From assembly GCA_963755495.1 (NCBI GenBank), contig CAVWJS010000002.1:62001-126000 (forward strand): a DNA stretch of 64,000 bases, given 5' to 3'. This document shows positions 17,463-27,495 of the stretch, one piece after another (the first letter of the stretch is position 1; every line of letters begins with the position of its first letter). The notes below the pieces were generated by a model. It had not been told where the DNA came from. It did not search any database and saw nothing but the letters and a program-made list of their open reading frames with translations. This DNA comes from Bog-473 sp963755495 (GTDB lineage: Bacteria > Actinomycetota > Acidimicrobiia > Acidimicrobiales > RAAP-2). The translations under genes were made by a program, and so were the position numbers.

Positions 17463-18578
17463 ATGGGATTGCGATTTACAAGAAGCCACTCAGCGCCCGA
17501 GACGGTGGACAGGCTCCAAATTTCCGGCGCCATCATGGCCCCCTCCGACGCCCCCTCCCCCGTGGAATTAGCCGATGCGGGCCGGCCGCCTCTCGGATTG
17601 GGTGTCGTCAGGGATCAGTACGTGCACAAGGTGCGCAAGACGCCAACCATCCGCATGGTGCCCGGCGCACTGCGGATCGAGGGGCGTCGGCTGCAGTTCG
17701 CCGTCTCGGACAACGTGGAGGCACACGGTCCGGACGGTCCAGGCACCCCGCCAATCTGGGCCGTGAACATCCACGGCTATTTTGCCGGCGGCGGCATGTA
17801 CTGGCGCGAGAGTGCCCGACTGGCCGAGCAACTCGGCTGGCGGGTCATCAACCCGAGCCTGCCGGGCTTCGGGGGAAGCGATGCGCTGGATTGGCACGAC
17901 GTGTCGATGGAGATATTGGCCGACCAAGTCATGGCAGTGATCCAGCACGTGGAAGCGGGTCCGGTCGTTGTGCTCGGCCATTCGATGGGTGGTGCCGTTG
18001 CCGTACAGTTCGCGCACGACCACCCGCGCCACACGCTCGGGGTTATCTATCGCGACGGCGTCAGCACGCCGGCCTGGAAGGCACGACACGGTGTTGTCTC
18101 CACCGCACTCACACCGTTCGTCCCCAACCTGGCACCGATGATCGACCTCGTCACCGCTGTGGTGAGCGACATGCCGGACCTCTTGATCGGACGGATGTTC
18201 TCAACCGTGCGCTCCGTCTTTCCCGACGTGCGACGCAACGTCCGCAGCGTGGGCCAGACGATGCCCATCGGCAGCCTTCTCATGTCGATCGATCAACGCA
18301 CCGAGGTACGTTCGCTTGTGGCGCAGCAAATCCCGATCCTCAATGAATGGGGGTGCTTCGACCGCATCACCCCCGGCGCGGCCGCAGCCGAGTTCGCCGA
18401 CCTGGCGCGGGCTCCCGTCCAGTGGGTGCCCGGTGGTCATAGCTGGATGCTCGCGCGCCCGCAAGGCCAGTCCGACATACTCCTGCACCTTGCGTCGGGT
18501 AAGGAGTTCATGACCAGTGTCGAGACGCGCTGGCGCCAATTCACCTCCCGTGACCACACGTTGCGCGCTGTCAACTAA
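17463..18578 (+). CDS. Alpha/beta hydrolase
   Basis: Alpha/beta-hydrolase fold protein of about 371 residues. Oxyanion region IWAVNIHGYFAGGGMYW, nucleophile elbow VVLGHSMGGAVAVQFAHDHP (Ser), an acid candidate in LNEWGCFDRITP, and the catalytic His in VQWVPGGHSWML. GAGG stands about 10 bases upstream of ATG 17463; ATG 17535 (MAPSDAP) is an alternative that drops a poorly conserved N-terminus. About 205 bases before it hold no feature I can support. Substrate unknown; lipase, esterase or C-C hydrolase roles are all possible. Confidence 0.8.
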   Translation: MGLRFTRSHSAPETVDRLQISGAIMAPSDAPSPVELADAGRPPLGLGVVRDQYVHKVRKTPTIRMVPGALRIEGRRLQFAVSDNVEAHGPDGPGTPPIWAVNIHGYFAGGGMYWRESARLAEQLGWRVINPSLPGFGGSDALDWHDVSMEILADQVMAVIQHVEAGPVVVLGHSMGGAVAVQFAHDHPRHTLGVIYRDGVSTPAWKARHGVVSTALTPFVPNLAPMIDLVTAVVSDMPDLLIGRMFSTVRSVFPDVRRNVRSVGQTMPIGSLLMSIDQRTEVRSLVAQQIPILNEWGCFDRITPGAAAAEFADLARAPVQWVPGGHSWMLARPQGQSDILLHLASGKEFMTSVETRWRQFTSRDHTLRAVN

Positions 18579-18629
18579 CGGCCCTCTGCACGCAGGGGAC
18601 GGCGCGCACATGTCACCGCAGACGGACTC

Positions 18630-19304
18630 GTGATCGCTCGCCTGCTGGACCCCCTTCTCAACCTTCACGGGTGGGAGGCCTACAGCCTCGTTGGCGCGCT
18701 TGTCTTTGCCGAAGCGTCCATCCTCATCGGTTTCTTCTTTCCCGGCGAGACCGCGGTGATCCTCGGTGGCGTGGTTGCGTCTCGCGGCCATATCAATATT
18801 GTGATCCTCATTGTGGTGGTCGTGGCCTGCGGCATAGGCGGCGACTCGGTCGGCTACCTCGTCGGCGAAAGGTGGGGGCGCCGGCTGCTACAAACCCGCT
18901 TGTTGCGCAAGCGACAGAGGCTCCTCAATGCGGTGTTCGACCAACTGAATCGGCGTGGTGCGATCGCCGTCTTCGTTTCTCGCTTCACTGCATTTCTCCG
19001 GGCGGTAGTACCGGGACTGGCGGGCATCTCGTCGATGCCGTACCGGACCTTCCTTTGGGCGAATGCAGCCGGCGGCCTCGTGTGGGGCACCGGTTTCTGT
19101 CTCCTCGGCTACCTCCTGGGCCATGCCTACACCAAGCTGGAGCACGTATCGGGCATCGCGTCCGACATACTTCTCGGTCTCATCGCCGCTGTCATCGTCG
19201 TGCTCTCTTTACGGCGGCGTCGCCGAGAGAAGGCCGAACGAAGTGGCGGCGCTGACGCCGCTCCGACAATTGAGAGGTGGCGAAACGACGAGGGCTCGTC
19301 ATGA
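18630..19304 (+). CDS. DedA family membrane protein (VTT domain)
   Basis: DedA/SNARE-associated-fold membrane protein of about 224 residues; relatives flip or recycle lipid carriers such as undecaprenyl phosphate and support membrane homeostasis. Conserved motifs: EASILIGFFFPGETAVILGG (the F/LPGE motif), GDSVGYLVGERWG, and FVSRFTAFLRAVVPGLAGIS (the R-x3-G/P-x-R-like region). Four to five membrane segments are visible and the tail is basic (LRRRRREKAERS). GTG start. Confidence 0.88.
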   Translation: MIARLLDPLLNLHGWEAYSLVGALVFAEASILIGFFFPGETAVILGGVVASRGHINIVILIVVVVACGIGGDSVGYLVGERWGRRLLQTRLLRKRQRLLNAVFDQLNRRGAIAVFVSRFTAFLRAVVPGLAGISSMPYRTFLWANAAGGLVWGTGFCLLGYLLGHAYTKLEHVSGIASDILLGLIAAVIVVLSLRRRRREKAERSGGADAAPTIERWRNDEGSS

Positions 19305-19335
19305 GCGGAGAGATTCGCCCGGGCAATCAGATCTT

Positions 19336-20941
19336 TCACCCGTCAGCCTCAAGCACGGACCACTCACCGTTCCTGATTCCACCGACGATGCGGGCAAAGG
19401 CACCTGCGGCGTCGTGCCCCGCTGCATCCGTATCGAGCCAACGCACCGCACCAGACTCCTCGTTTCGGTCCAGCCCGAAGATCCCAAAGCGAGGCTCGTA
19501 GCTGCCCCACTCATAATTGTCGACCAAGGACCAGTGCAGGTACGCCGCGACGGGGGCTTCTTCCTCAACGGCCGCAACCAGCGCCGCAAAGTGCTCCCTC
19601 AGGTAGCGCGGGCGATCCCAGCCGTCGGCACGAGGAAGGGAACTGCCGTTGACGACCCGAGAGGCCATGCCGTTCTCGACGATCCACAGCGGCAGGCCGG
19701 GATGAAGCGCCGACTCCATCCGGCACCAGGTCCTCATTCCATCCGCATCCGACGATGCGTCCCAGATCGGCCTGACGGCGGACCAGTCCCGTTCCCCTCC
19801 CGGGGTACGTCGACCCGGTAGCTGCAACGCGCTGCTGGCCACGGGGTCGTACCAATCGAACCCGACGGCGCCGAGACTGCAGGTTCGGGACGAAGCCTCG
19901 ATGACGTCGAGGACAGCGCCGAGGAGCGGGGCGGCGACTGGCGGATCGGAGCCGCGCCCACAGGTTGCCCCCGCCGGCGCCTCGATTGGTCCCATATGGG
20001 CTCAGGGCGGCAAACAGACGCCGTAATGCGAACTCCCCGCCATGTTGAGGTGGGAATGCAGCGTCGTGCAACGCTCGCCGCTCGTCGATGTAACGGTCCA
20101 CGTCAGATGCCGGGATGCCGGCCGAACGCAGCAGCAGTAAGTCGATCAGAAGGCGAGCGTGCTCATAAATCGACGACGAGCTCGTGTTGCAGGTGATCTC
20201 GGCCTCGGATTGCACGGCGACGATGGCGTCAGCGGCGAGCACGTGTGCGGTGAGGAGATTGTCCAGAACACAGAACGCATCAGCGAAGGCTGCGTGCCGG
20301 CCCGGCGGGTGCGCACCTTCGATCCAGCCCATCAGCATCACGATGTTCGGCTCGTTGACCGTCACCCAGCGGCGGCAATACGGCGCCAGCGCGGGTAGCA
20401 CCCGAGCCACATGACGGGCAAAGCGGTCCGGCGACCCGGGTCGTAACCAAAACTCATCCCCCAAGAAGGCCGGGTGAGTGAAGTGATGCAATGTGATCAT
20501 GGGATCGAGTCGGCGCGCGACACACATCTCGAGGATCTCGACGTAGCGATCCAGTGCGGCACCGTCGAACCGACCCGCCTCCGGCTCCAGCCGCGCCCAT
20601 TCAACCGAGAGGCGGAAGGCATTGCAACCGATAGCAGCCGCTCTGTCGAGAGCCTCTTCGGGATGGGCCCAGAAATCGCAGGCCACCCCCGACCGCTGCA
20701 CCCGGCCCGACTGCTCCCAGGCGTACCAGTTGTTGGCCGGCTCCCCGCTGCCGTTGTAGCCACCTTCGATCTGGTAGCCCGCTGTTGCCACGCCGACGGC
20801 GAAACCCTCACCCAGAAGAGATCGTCGGGCTGCTGAGGAGTCAGCTGGCACGGAAGACACGGAAGACACGGATGACACGGAAGACAGCTTGGCAGGTGAT
20901 CCCTCCGCCCAAGGCCGGAGCAGAGAATCTCTCCCGACCAT
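19336..20941 (-). CDS. Glycoside hydrolase family 1 (beta-glucosidase-like), one frameshift
   Basis: GH1 enzyme: N-terminal GVATAGYQIEGGYNGSGEPA, acid/base motif RRWVTVNEPNIVMLMGWIEG and nucleophile motif PLWIVENGMASRVV, then AAYLHWSLVDNYEWGSYEPR. All are diagnostic of the family and hydrolyse beta-linked glycosides. The frame changes near 19990 (LFAALSPYG to the GATCGRGSDPP region), so the gene is interrupted between the two catalytic Glu residues. The N-terminal 45 residues are atypical and include a Ser-Ser-Val repeat coded by 9-bp tandem repeats; the true start may lie after it. Confidence 0.82.
20850..20885. repeat. 9-bp tandem repeat, four copies
   Basis: CACGGAAGA is repeated about four times (one copy reads CACGGATGA). 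In the minus frame it encodes Ser-Val-Ser repeats at the N-terminus of the GH1 protein; because the unit is 9 bases, copy-number change keeps the frame. Confidence 0.8.
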
Positions 20942-21052
20942 TGGACACTGTCCGTTGCGGTTGGCAATCCCCCCTGGGAGCGAGGAGAATCACCCCCTTC
21001 GTCGGCCTCGGTCGCCGAAGATCACAGAGGATCGCCGAGGAAGGGAGCACCT

Positions 21053-21826
21053 ATGGCAGACGAAGTGTTGCGAGAGCGTCGGGGGCACGTCGATATAGTC
21101 ACCATCAATCGCCCCGAGGCACGGAATGCGATCAATGGCGCGGTGAGCCGCGCCATTTCGTCGACCATGGACGAGCTGGCGGACGACGCTGACTGCTGGG
21201 TGGTGATCCTGACGGGGAGTGGCGACAAGGCCTTCTCTGCCGGCATGGACCTCAAGGCATTCGCCAACGGAGAAGGACCGGAGATCATGGGGGCCCGTGG
21301 AGGATTCGGCGGTCTTACCGAGCGTGACTTCGCCAAGCCCATGATCGCGGCCGCGAACGGCTCCGCCTTCGCCGGAGGGCTCGAGATGATGCTCTCCTGT
21401 GACCTTGTCGTGGCTGCCGACCACGCCATGTTCGGCATACCCGAGGTCAAGCGCGGCCTCATTGCCGGCGCTGGCGGCCTCCTCCGGCTGCCCAAACGTC
21501 TTCCCCTGGCGGTGGCCTACGAGCTGGCCATGACCGGCGACCCCCTCGATGCCGCCCGTGCCCACGCTCTGGGGCTGGTCAACCTCGTCGTACCCGCCGC
21601 CTCGGTGCTCACAGAGGCACTCGCCCTGGCCGAGCGGATCGCCGCCAACGCACCGATGGCGGTTCGCTATTCCAAGAGTGTGATGAAGCGAGCCGGTGAG
21701 GTGTCCGAATCAGAAGGATGGAAGATCAACCAGAGCGCCGTGGACGTCGTGTTCAATTCAGCTGACGCCATAGAGGGCCCGGTGGCCTTTGCTGAAAAGC
21801 GAGAGCCGCGCTGGCAAGGCAAGTAG
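21053..21826 (+). CDS. Enoyl-CoA hydratase/isomerase (crotonase) family protein
   Basis: Crotonase-fold enzyme of 257 residues, intact. Typical N-terminus (VDIVTINRPEARNAINGAV), oxyanion hole DKAFSAGMDLKAF and NGSAFAGGLEMMLSCDLVVA, then FGIPEVKRGLIAGAGGLLRL with a Glu at the second catalytic position. Members of this subgroup act on unsaturated acyl-CoA thioesters in fatty acid or steroid side-chain degradation; the substrate cannot be read from sequence. It is divergent from the GH1 gene, with 111 bases between the two starts, and is followed by the CopD-like gene after about 20 bases. Confidence 0.88.
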   Translation: MADEVLRERRGHVDIVTINRPEARNAINGAVSRAISSTMDELADDADCWVVILTGSGDKAFSAGMDLKAFANGEGPEIMGARGGFGGLTERDFAKPMIAAANGSAFAGGLEMMLSCDLVVAADHAMFGIPEVKRGLIAGAGGLLRLPKRLPLAVAYELAMTGDPLDAARAHALGLVNLVVPAASVLTEALALAERIAANAPMAVRYSKSVMKRAGEVSESEGWKINQSAVDVVFNSADAIEGPVAFAEKREPRWQGK

Positions 21827-21846
21827 TGGATCGGGGCTGAATCGCC

Positions 21847-22251
21847 ATGCTTGCCTCCGGCCTCGAAACGCTGCGCCTCACCTTGCACGTCTTGTCGGCC
21901 TCGATCTGGGTCGGAGGTCAGATCGCCCTCGCTGGTCTGGTCGGACCGTCCCGCTCCTTGGGAGCCGGGGCGCCGAAAGCGCTGGCCCGTGCCTTCGCGC
22001 GGCTGGCGTGGCCCGCGTACGCCGTACTCGTTGTCACCGGGTTCTGGAATTTCTCCACCTTCCACTGGGCGGAACAGAACTCAGCCTGGAAGACCGTGTT
22101 GATCGTCAAGATCGTCGTTGTCGTCGCAGCCGGGTTGGGAGCGTTCCTGCATGGGCGCGCCTCCTCCCGACTGGCAATAGCCGTGTGGGGATCGGTTGCC
22201 GGACTGGCCAGCGTGGCGGCCCTGGTACTCGGGGTTCTCCTGGCCGGATAA
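21847..22251 (+). CDS. CopD-like small membrane protein
   Basis: 134-residue protein with four predicted membrane segments: LRLTLHVLSASIWVGGQIAL, PAYAVLVVTGFWNF, LIVKIVVVVAAGLGAFLHG and VWGSVAGLASVAALVLGVLL. The HVLSASIWVGG motif, with His followed by WVGG, resembles copper-resistance D and DUF2269-type membrane proteins. No function can be assigned. Starts 20 bases after the crotonase gene and may share its transcript. Confidence 0.7.
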   Translation: MLASGLETLRLTLHVLSASIWVGGQIALAGLVGPSRSLGAGAPKALARAFARLAWPAYAVLVVTGFWNFSTFHWAEQNSAWKTVLIVKIVVVVAAGLGAFLHGRASSRLAIAVWGSVAGLASVAALVLGVLLAG

Positions 22252-22375
22252 CCAAAGGTGGCGACGGGCACCGAGCGACCGAAACCGAGCATGCGCCGAG
22301 GTGAGCACCCGCTTGGATTGGGTCTAACCTGAAGCGCGGGTCCACCGCCACGTGGGCGTTGTGAAGGAGGTCCAC

Positions 22376-22633
22376 ATGCTGGCAGATATTTTTGGCGTCG
22401 ATGGGGTCATCGTCCTGATTGTCGTCGTCGTGCTCCTCTTCGGCGGTGCCGCCATCCCCAAGTTGGCCCGCAATCTGGGCTCAGCCAAGAATGAGTTCGA
22501 AAAGGGTTTGAACGACGGCAAGAAGGCCTCACAGGATTCGCACCTCGCCGCGAGCAACGGCACCTCCGAAACGGCGGCATCCCCAGCACCGGCCCCCGCT
22601 CCGGCCACTGAAGACCCGACGTCGCGGAGCTGA
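22376..22633 (+). CDS. tatA: Sec-independent protein translocase TatA
   Basis: TatA pore subunit of the twin-arginine export system. The start is fixed by GAAGGAGG five bases before ATG 22376. Single N-terminal membrane helix (VIVLIVVVVLLFGGAAIPKL), the FGG-x-x-IPKLAR hinge and amphipathic helix (RNLGSAKNEFEKGLNDGK), then an Ala/Pro-rich tail. About 85 residues, normal length. Partners tatB and tatC are not in the window. The Rieske protein nearby is a common Tat substrate, though the link is only positional. Confidence 0.92.
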   Translation: MLADIFGVDGVIVLIVVVVLLFGGAAIPKLARNLGSAKNEFEKGLNDGKKASQDSHLAASNGTSETAASPAPAPAPATEDPTSRS

Positions 22634-22667
22634 CTACGGCGGACGTCCGTCCGGCCGTCTCAATGGA

Positions 22668-22910
22668 ATGCAGGTCTGGGGGTGCAGCGCTATCCGCGTG
22701 AACGGGCGCAGGCGCTCCGGCGCACGCCACCTGGTCGAGAGTGCCTGGCTCGCCAATCCCGAGGACGTCGCCCTTCCGCGAGCCCGCCAACAGGTGTTCA
22801 CCGCCCGCGCCGCCCGGTCCGGCTCGACCATGGCCCGTGGCGTATTCACCTGGGCCGCCAACGAGTCAGGCGCCCACGCAGGAACAGACACGAGGCAGCA
22901 AGAGCATTGA
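22668..22910 (+). CDS. Hypothetical small protein
   Basis: An 80-residue frame with very GC-rich third positions, suggesting real coding, but with no ribosome binding site and no recognised family. The readable part is HLVESAWLANPEDVALPRAR and QVFTARAARSGSTMARGVFT. It could be the tail of a frameshifted gene. The 300-odd bases between tatA and ctaC hold nothing else I can support. Confidence 0.35.
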   Translation: MQVWGCSAIRVNGRRRSGARHLVESAWLANPEDVALPRARQQVFTARAARSGSTMARGVFTWAANESGAHAGTDTRQQEH

Positions 22911-22984
22911 CCTAAATCGATCCCCGCGTAACCCGTTGTGCTGCTACTTCGTCTTTTTCTGTGGGGTTCGATAGTGTCAGCGCC

Positions 22985-23933
22985 GTGGACTCGTCACTGA
23001 CCAGCCCTTCGGCGAACGCACCCGACTCAACACCTGGAATTCCCGTCCCGCGACGGCGCTCCAGGATCCTGGCGGCGGTCGCCGTGCTCGGCGGCGCGCT
23101 CGTCCTCGCGGGGTGCAAGCTCCCGAGCTTCGGCGAGTACGCCGGATCCACCACGCAGGGGCGCACCGAGTTCCACCTGTGGCAGCTCTTCTTCATCGCC
23201 GGCCTCGTGGTCGGCGGCTTCGTCCTGCTCCTGATCCTCTGGGCCATCTTCAAGTACCGCCGCAAGTCCGAGGACATGCCCAAGCAGACCCAGTACCACA
23301 CCACCGTGGAGATCATCTATACCGTCGTGCCGATTCTGATCGTCATCGGGCTTTTCGTCTTCACCGTCCTGGCTGAGAACAACGTGGACGCCGAGCCAGC
23401 TCATCCAGGGGCCACCATCACCGTGAATGCCTTCCAGTGGGGCTGGGAGTTCGAGTATTCCGGTGGTCCAGGCTCGGGCTGTGCAAACCCCGACTCCTCC
23501 AAGGCGAACCAGGCCGATTGCGTCAAGGTCATCGGCCAGACCACACAGGATCCGACCATGGTGATCCCCACCGGCACCGAACGTGGAGATCCATCTCAAG
23601 TCGCTCGATGTCCTCCACGGTTTCTACGTCCCCGAGTTCAACTTCAGCCGTTACGCCAGTCCCGGCTACACCACGAGCTTCGACTTCGACGCACTCCACA
23701 CGGGGGACTTCCGCGGGCAGTGCACCCAGCTCTGCGGTCTGTACCACTCGCTCATGTTCTTCAACGTGAAGGCGGTCACGCAGGCCCAGTACGCATCTTG
23801 GCTGCACACGCAACAGGCCGCCGTCCAAGCCAATCCCTCATCGGTGCCCAAGCTCCCCTCCGGAGTAAGCAGCGGCGCGGCAAGTACCAGCTCACCCAGC
23901 AACAACCTTGGAGGTGACCTCTACGGTGACTGA
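22985..23933 (+). CDS. ctaC: Cytochrome c oxidase subunit II, one frameshift
   Basis: Electron-entry subunit of the aa3 oxidase, carrying CuA. A lipobox-like signal sequence (AVLGGALVLAGCKLP, Cys acceptor) leads into two membrane helices (LWQLFFIAGLVVGGFVLLLI; EIIYTVVPILIVIGLFVFTV) and the cupredoxin domain (VNAFQWGWEFEY, LDVLHGFYVPEFN). The CuA loop is GQCTQLCGLYHSLM with both Cys, His and Met. One extra G near 23578 (ACC-G-AACGTGGAGATC) breaks the frame before LDVLHGF. Start GTG 22985; GTG 22961 is in frame. The stop overlaps the ctaD start. Confidence 0.93.
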
Positions 23934-25752
23934 CGTCGCTGACGTTCTCGCCCCACCGCTGCCCGATACGGTGGTGGAGGACATTCCGGACCTCCATCTG
24001 CCTGAAGCTGGTGGGCACGGCCCCGGGGACGGGCACGTCGCCGGCCACGGGCACGAGGACCACGGCCCGACCGGGATCCTCAAGTGGCTGACGTCCACCG
24101 ACCACAAGGTGATCGGCCTCAGCTACATGATCACCTCGCTGGTGATGTTCTATTTCGCCGGGATCATGGCCCTCTTCATCCGGCATCCAACTGACGTCGC
24201 CGCACTCCTCCCTCCTCACGTTCGGGCAGTACAACGAGCTGTTCACCATGCACGGCAGCCTGATGCTCTACCTGTTCGCCGGTCCGTTCGCCTTCGGTGG
24301 CCTGGCCAACTACGTCGTGCCGCTGCAGATCGGCGCACCCGACATGGCGTTCCCCCGCCTCAACGCCCTGAGCTACTGGCTCTACCTCACGGGTCGATCA
24401 CCATGATGTTGGGCTTCTTGGTGGCCGGGGGAGCAGCCAGCTTCGGATGGGTCGCCTACGCCCCGCTGTCGAACACCACTCGCCTCACCGGGCATCGGCG
24501 GGGACGTGTGGATCATGGCCCTGGTCCTGACGGGTTTCTCGGCCATCTTCACCGGGGTCAACCTGGTCGGCACCATCTTCTACCTTCGTGCCCCGGGCAT
24601 GACCATGTTCCGCATGCCGATCTTCACCTGGAACATGCTGGTGACCGGCATCCTCATCCTCATCGCGTTCCCGGTGCTCACCAGCGCGTTGGTCATGCTG
24701 TTCTGCGACCGGCACTTCGGCACGCACATCTTCACCGCCGTCGGCTGCCATACCGTTTCGGGTGCGGTCCTCAGCACGTGCGGGTCGCCCCTGCTGTGGC
24801 AGAACCTCTTCTGGTTCTTCGGCCATCCTGAGGTCTACATCCTCGCCCTGCCCTTCTTCGGCATCGTCACCGAGGTGCTTCCCGTCTTCTCGCGCAAGCC
24901 GGTGTTCGGCTACAAGGGCATGGTCTTCGCCACCATGGCGATCGCCGCCCTGTCCACCGGTGTGTGGGCACACCACATGTTCACCACCGGGGCCGTGCTG
25001 TTGCCGTTCTTCTCGTTCTTGAGCCTGCTCATCGCCGTCCCCACCGGGATCAAGTTCTTCAACTGGATCGGCACCATGTGGCATGGCCAGCTCAAATTCA
25101 CTACGCCCATGCTGTTCTGCATCGGCTTCCTCCTGGCCTTCTTGATGGGCGGCGTCACCGGGATCATGCTGGCCTCTCCGCCCATCGACTTCGCCACGCA
25201 TGACACCTACTTCGTGGTGGCCCACTTCCACCAGGTCCTCTTCGGGACGGCGGTCTTCGCCGGATTCGCCGGCTTGTACTACTGGTATCCGAAGATGTTC
25301 GGCCGGATGCTGAGCGACACGCTGGGGAAATGGCACTTCTGGCTCATGTTCATCGGGTTCTGGGTGACCTTCATGCCCCAGTACGTCGTCGGGCTCATGG
25401 GAATGCCCCGACGGGTGGCCAGCTATCCGTCCAACCTGGGCTGGCAGAGCTACAACGTCATGTCCACCGTCGGGGCGTTCATCATCGCCCTCTCCTTCGC
25501 CGTCCTCTTGTGGAACCTGTGGGTGTCGTGGCGCAAGCCCGTGCCGGCGGGGAACAACCCCTGGGACGCCCACACTCTGGAGTGGTTCACCACGTCGCCC
25601 CCGCCGCACCACAACTACACCCACTTGCCACCGATCCGTTCGGAGCGGCCGACGTGGGACTACAACCACCCCGATGCCGTGTCGGTGCCCCACGGGCTCG
25701 CCGCCGAGCCGGCCGCCACGAGCCCGGCAAAAGCAAGGAGCCCGTCGCGTGA
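23926..25752 (+). CDS. ctaD: Cytochrome c oxidase subunit I, several frameshifts
   Basis: Catalytic heme-copper subunit. Heme a His in NELFTMHGSLMLYLFAGP, CuB/Tyr loop WFFGHPEVYILALPFFG, CuB His pair GVWAHHMFTTGAVLLPF, and heme a3/a His in YFVVAHFHQVLFGTAVFAG. Frame changes near 24190 (one extra C before AACTGACGTCG), 24390, 24490 and 25720. Between HIFTA and GSPLLWQNLFW there are about 12 extra residues (VGCHTVSGAVLSTC region) compared with the mycobacterial protein I recall. The GTG start overlaps the ctaC stop, and the end overlaps the ctaF GTG. Confidence 0.93.
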
Positions 25753-26142
25753 GGGTCGAGGCCATCATCCTGCTGTTCCTCGGGCGTCTTCTTCGGGCTC
25801 GTCGGACTGGTCTACTGGTTCTGGAGCTACGAAGATGCCGGCACCGCCATGCTGCTCGGCACGTGCACGCTCGGCTTTCTTCCCGGGAGCTACTACTTCT
25901 TCTGGCACCGCCGCATGGGCCAACGGGTCGAGGACCGGGACGACGCGTCCATCGCCGAGGGCGCCGGCGAGATCAACTCCTTTCCGAGCACCTCCATCTG
26001 GCCCTTCGTCCTGGGTATGGGTGCCTTCCTGACCGTCATCTCGCTTGTCTTCGGTATCTGGCTGATCTTCCCCGGAATCTCGCTCATCATCACCGCGCTG
26101 GTCGGCGTCACCGCCGAGAGCCGCCGTGGTGGGCACGTCTAA
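25749..26142 (+). CDS. ctaF: Cytochrome c oxidase subunit IV (CtaF), one frameshift
   Basis: Small actinobacterial oxidase subunit with four hydrophobic helices in two pairs: MRVEAIILLFLG then VFFGLVGLVYWFWSYEDAGT, GTCTLGFLPGSYYFFWHRRM, and FVLGMGAFLTVISLVFGIWL followed by IFPGISLIITALVGV. One extra G near 25782 shifts the frame. The GTG start overlaps the ctaD stop by GTGA. Confidence 0.85.
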
Positions 26143-26242
26143 GCGACCTCCATCCCACCCGACTCCCGGGAGGACTTCGGACGGCCTTTGAGCGACCAGG
26201 AACGGCGCATACCCACTGGTGGCTGACCTTTAGCCTGAACGG

Positions 26243-27473
26243 GTGACGACCCGAGCTGTGCCGACGGAGCCACCAGGGCAGCTTTCGCGCTCGCTGGTGA
26301 CCCTCATTGCCGTGGCCACCGGTGCCGTGGTGGCCAACCTGTACTACGCCCAGCCGGTGCTGCACCTGGTGGCCCACGACTTCCACAGCGGTTCGGGGCT
26401 GGCCTCGCTGATCATCACCGCGACCCAGATCGGCTACGCCGCCGGGCTCTTACTCGTTGTACCTCTGGGCGACCTCCACCCGCGGCGCATCCTGGTGGTC
26501 CGCATCTTCGGCGTGGCCGCGGTGGCCCTGGTGGCGTGCGCCCTTTCCCCGGACATCTGGATCTTCGGCCTGGCCTCCATCGCCGTGGGCACCGCGTCGG
26601 TTGCCGGCCAGGTCATGATCCCCTTCGCCGCCGACCTGGCCCCGCCCGACCGACGTGGGCGTGTCGTGGCCCGGATCATGACCGGGCTCCTCCTCGGTAT
26701 TCTCCTGGCCCGAACGGTGTCCGGAGCTCGTGGCCCACGTGGCCGGCTGGCGCGCCATCTATTGGTTCTCCGCCGCCCTCATGGTGGTCTTCGCCGGCAT
26801 TTTGTGGCGCGCGCTCCCAGGCGAGGGTTCCCGTCCTCACCGCTCCTACTGGAGCCTGGTCGGCTCGTCGCTCCGCCTGCTGGTCGACGAGCCCATCCTG
26901 CGCCGGCGGGCCTGGCACGGCGCATGCGGCTTCGCCTGCTTCAGCGTGCTGTGGACGACCATCGCCTTCCTTTGTCCGGCTGCCCCCTACCACTACTCGA
27001 GCGCGGTGATCGGCCTGTTCGGCCTGGTGGGAGCCGGCGGAATCCTGGCCGCCAACCTGGCCGGCAAGCTGGCCGATGCCGATCGCTCCACGAGCGCCAC
27101 CCTGGTGGCCGGGTTGCTCCTCACCGGCTCGTTCGGCCTGTTGTGGTTCGGACATTCGGCCGTGGCCGCCCTCATCGTGGGCATCGTCGTGCTGGACATC
27201 GGCACCCAGGGCATGCAGATCACCAATCAGGCCATCATCTACGCCTTGCGGCCCGATGCCCGCAGCCGGATCAACAGCGCCTACATGGTCTGCTACTTCA
27301 TCGGAGGTGCCGCAGGCTCGCTCGCCGCCGGCGTTGTCTATGGCAGCCATGGCTGGGGCGGCGTCTGCGTGCTCGGCGCAGGATTCGGCGCACTTTCCCT
27401 GGCCTTGACGGTCTTTGAGCGCCTACGGCCAACTGTCGCTGCAGCCTCGGCCTCCGCGGCCCGTACGGCGTAG
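26243..27473 (+). CDS. MFS transporter, one frameshift
   Basis: Major facilitator protein of about 409 residues with roughly 12 membrane helices. Conserved loop LLLVVPLGDLHPRRILVVRI between helices 2 and 3 (G-x-L-x-D-x-x-x-R-R-type motif), NLYYAQPVLHLVA near the N-terminus, and AGGILAANLAGKLADADRST in the second half. One extra G at about 26720 (TCCGGA-G-CTCGTGGCC) splits the frame. It resembles drug or sugar efflux permeases of the AraJ/YnfM type, but substrate is unknown. It sits between the oxidase and bc1 gene groups and points away from the latter, so it is probably an insertion in the cluster. Confidence 0.82.
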
Positions 27474-27495
27474 ACCTTACGCCAGGCCAGCGCAC

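Noticed and set aside
24485..25768. 427-residue minus-strand frame opposite ctaD
   Set aside because: Highly charged Gly/Glu/His/Asp composition typical of the antisense of GC-rich membrane-protein genes; ctaD is certain here.
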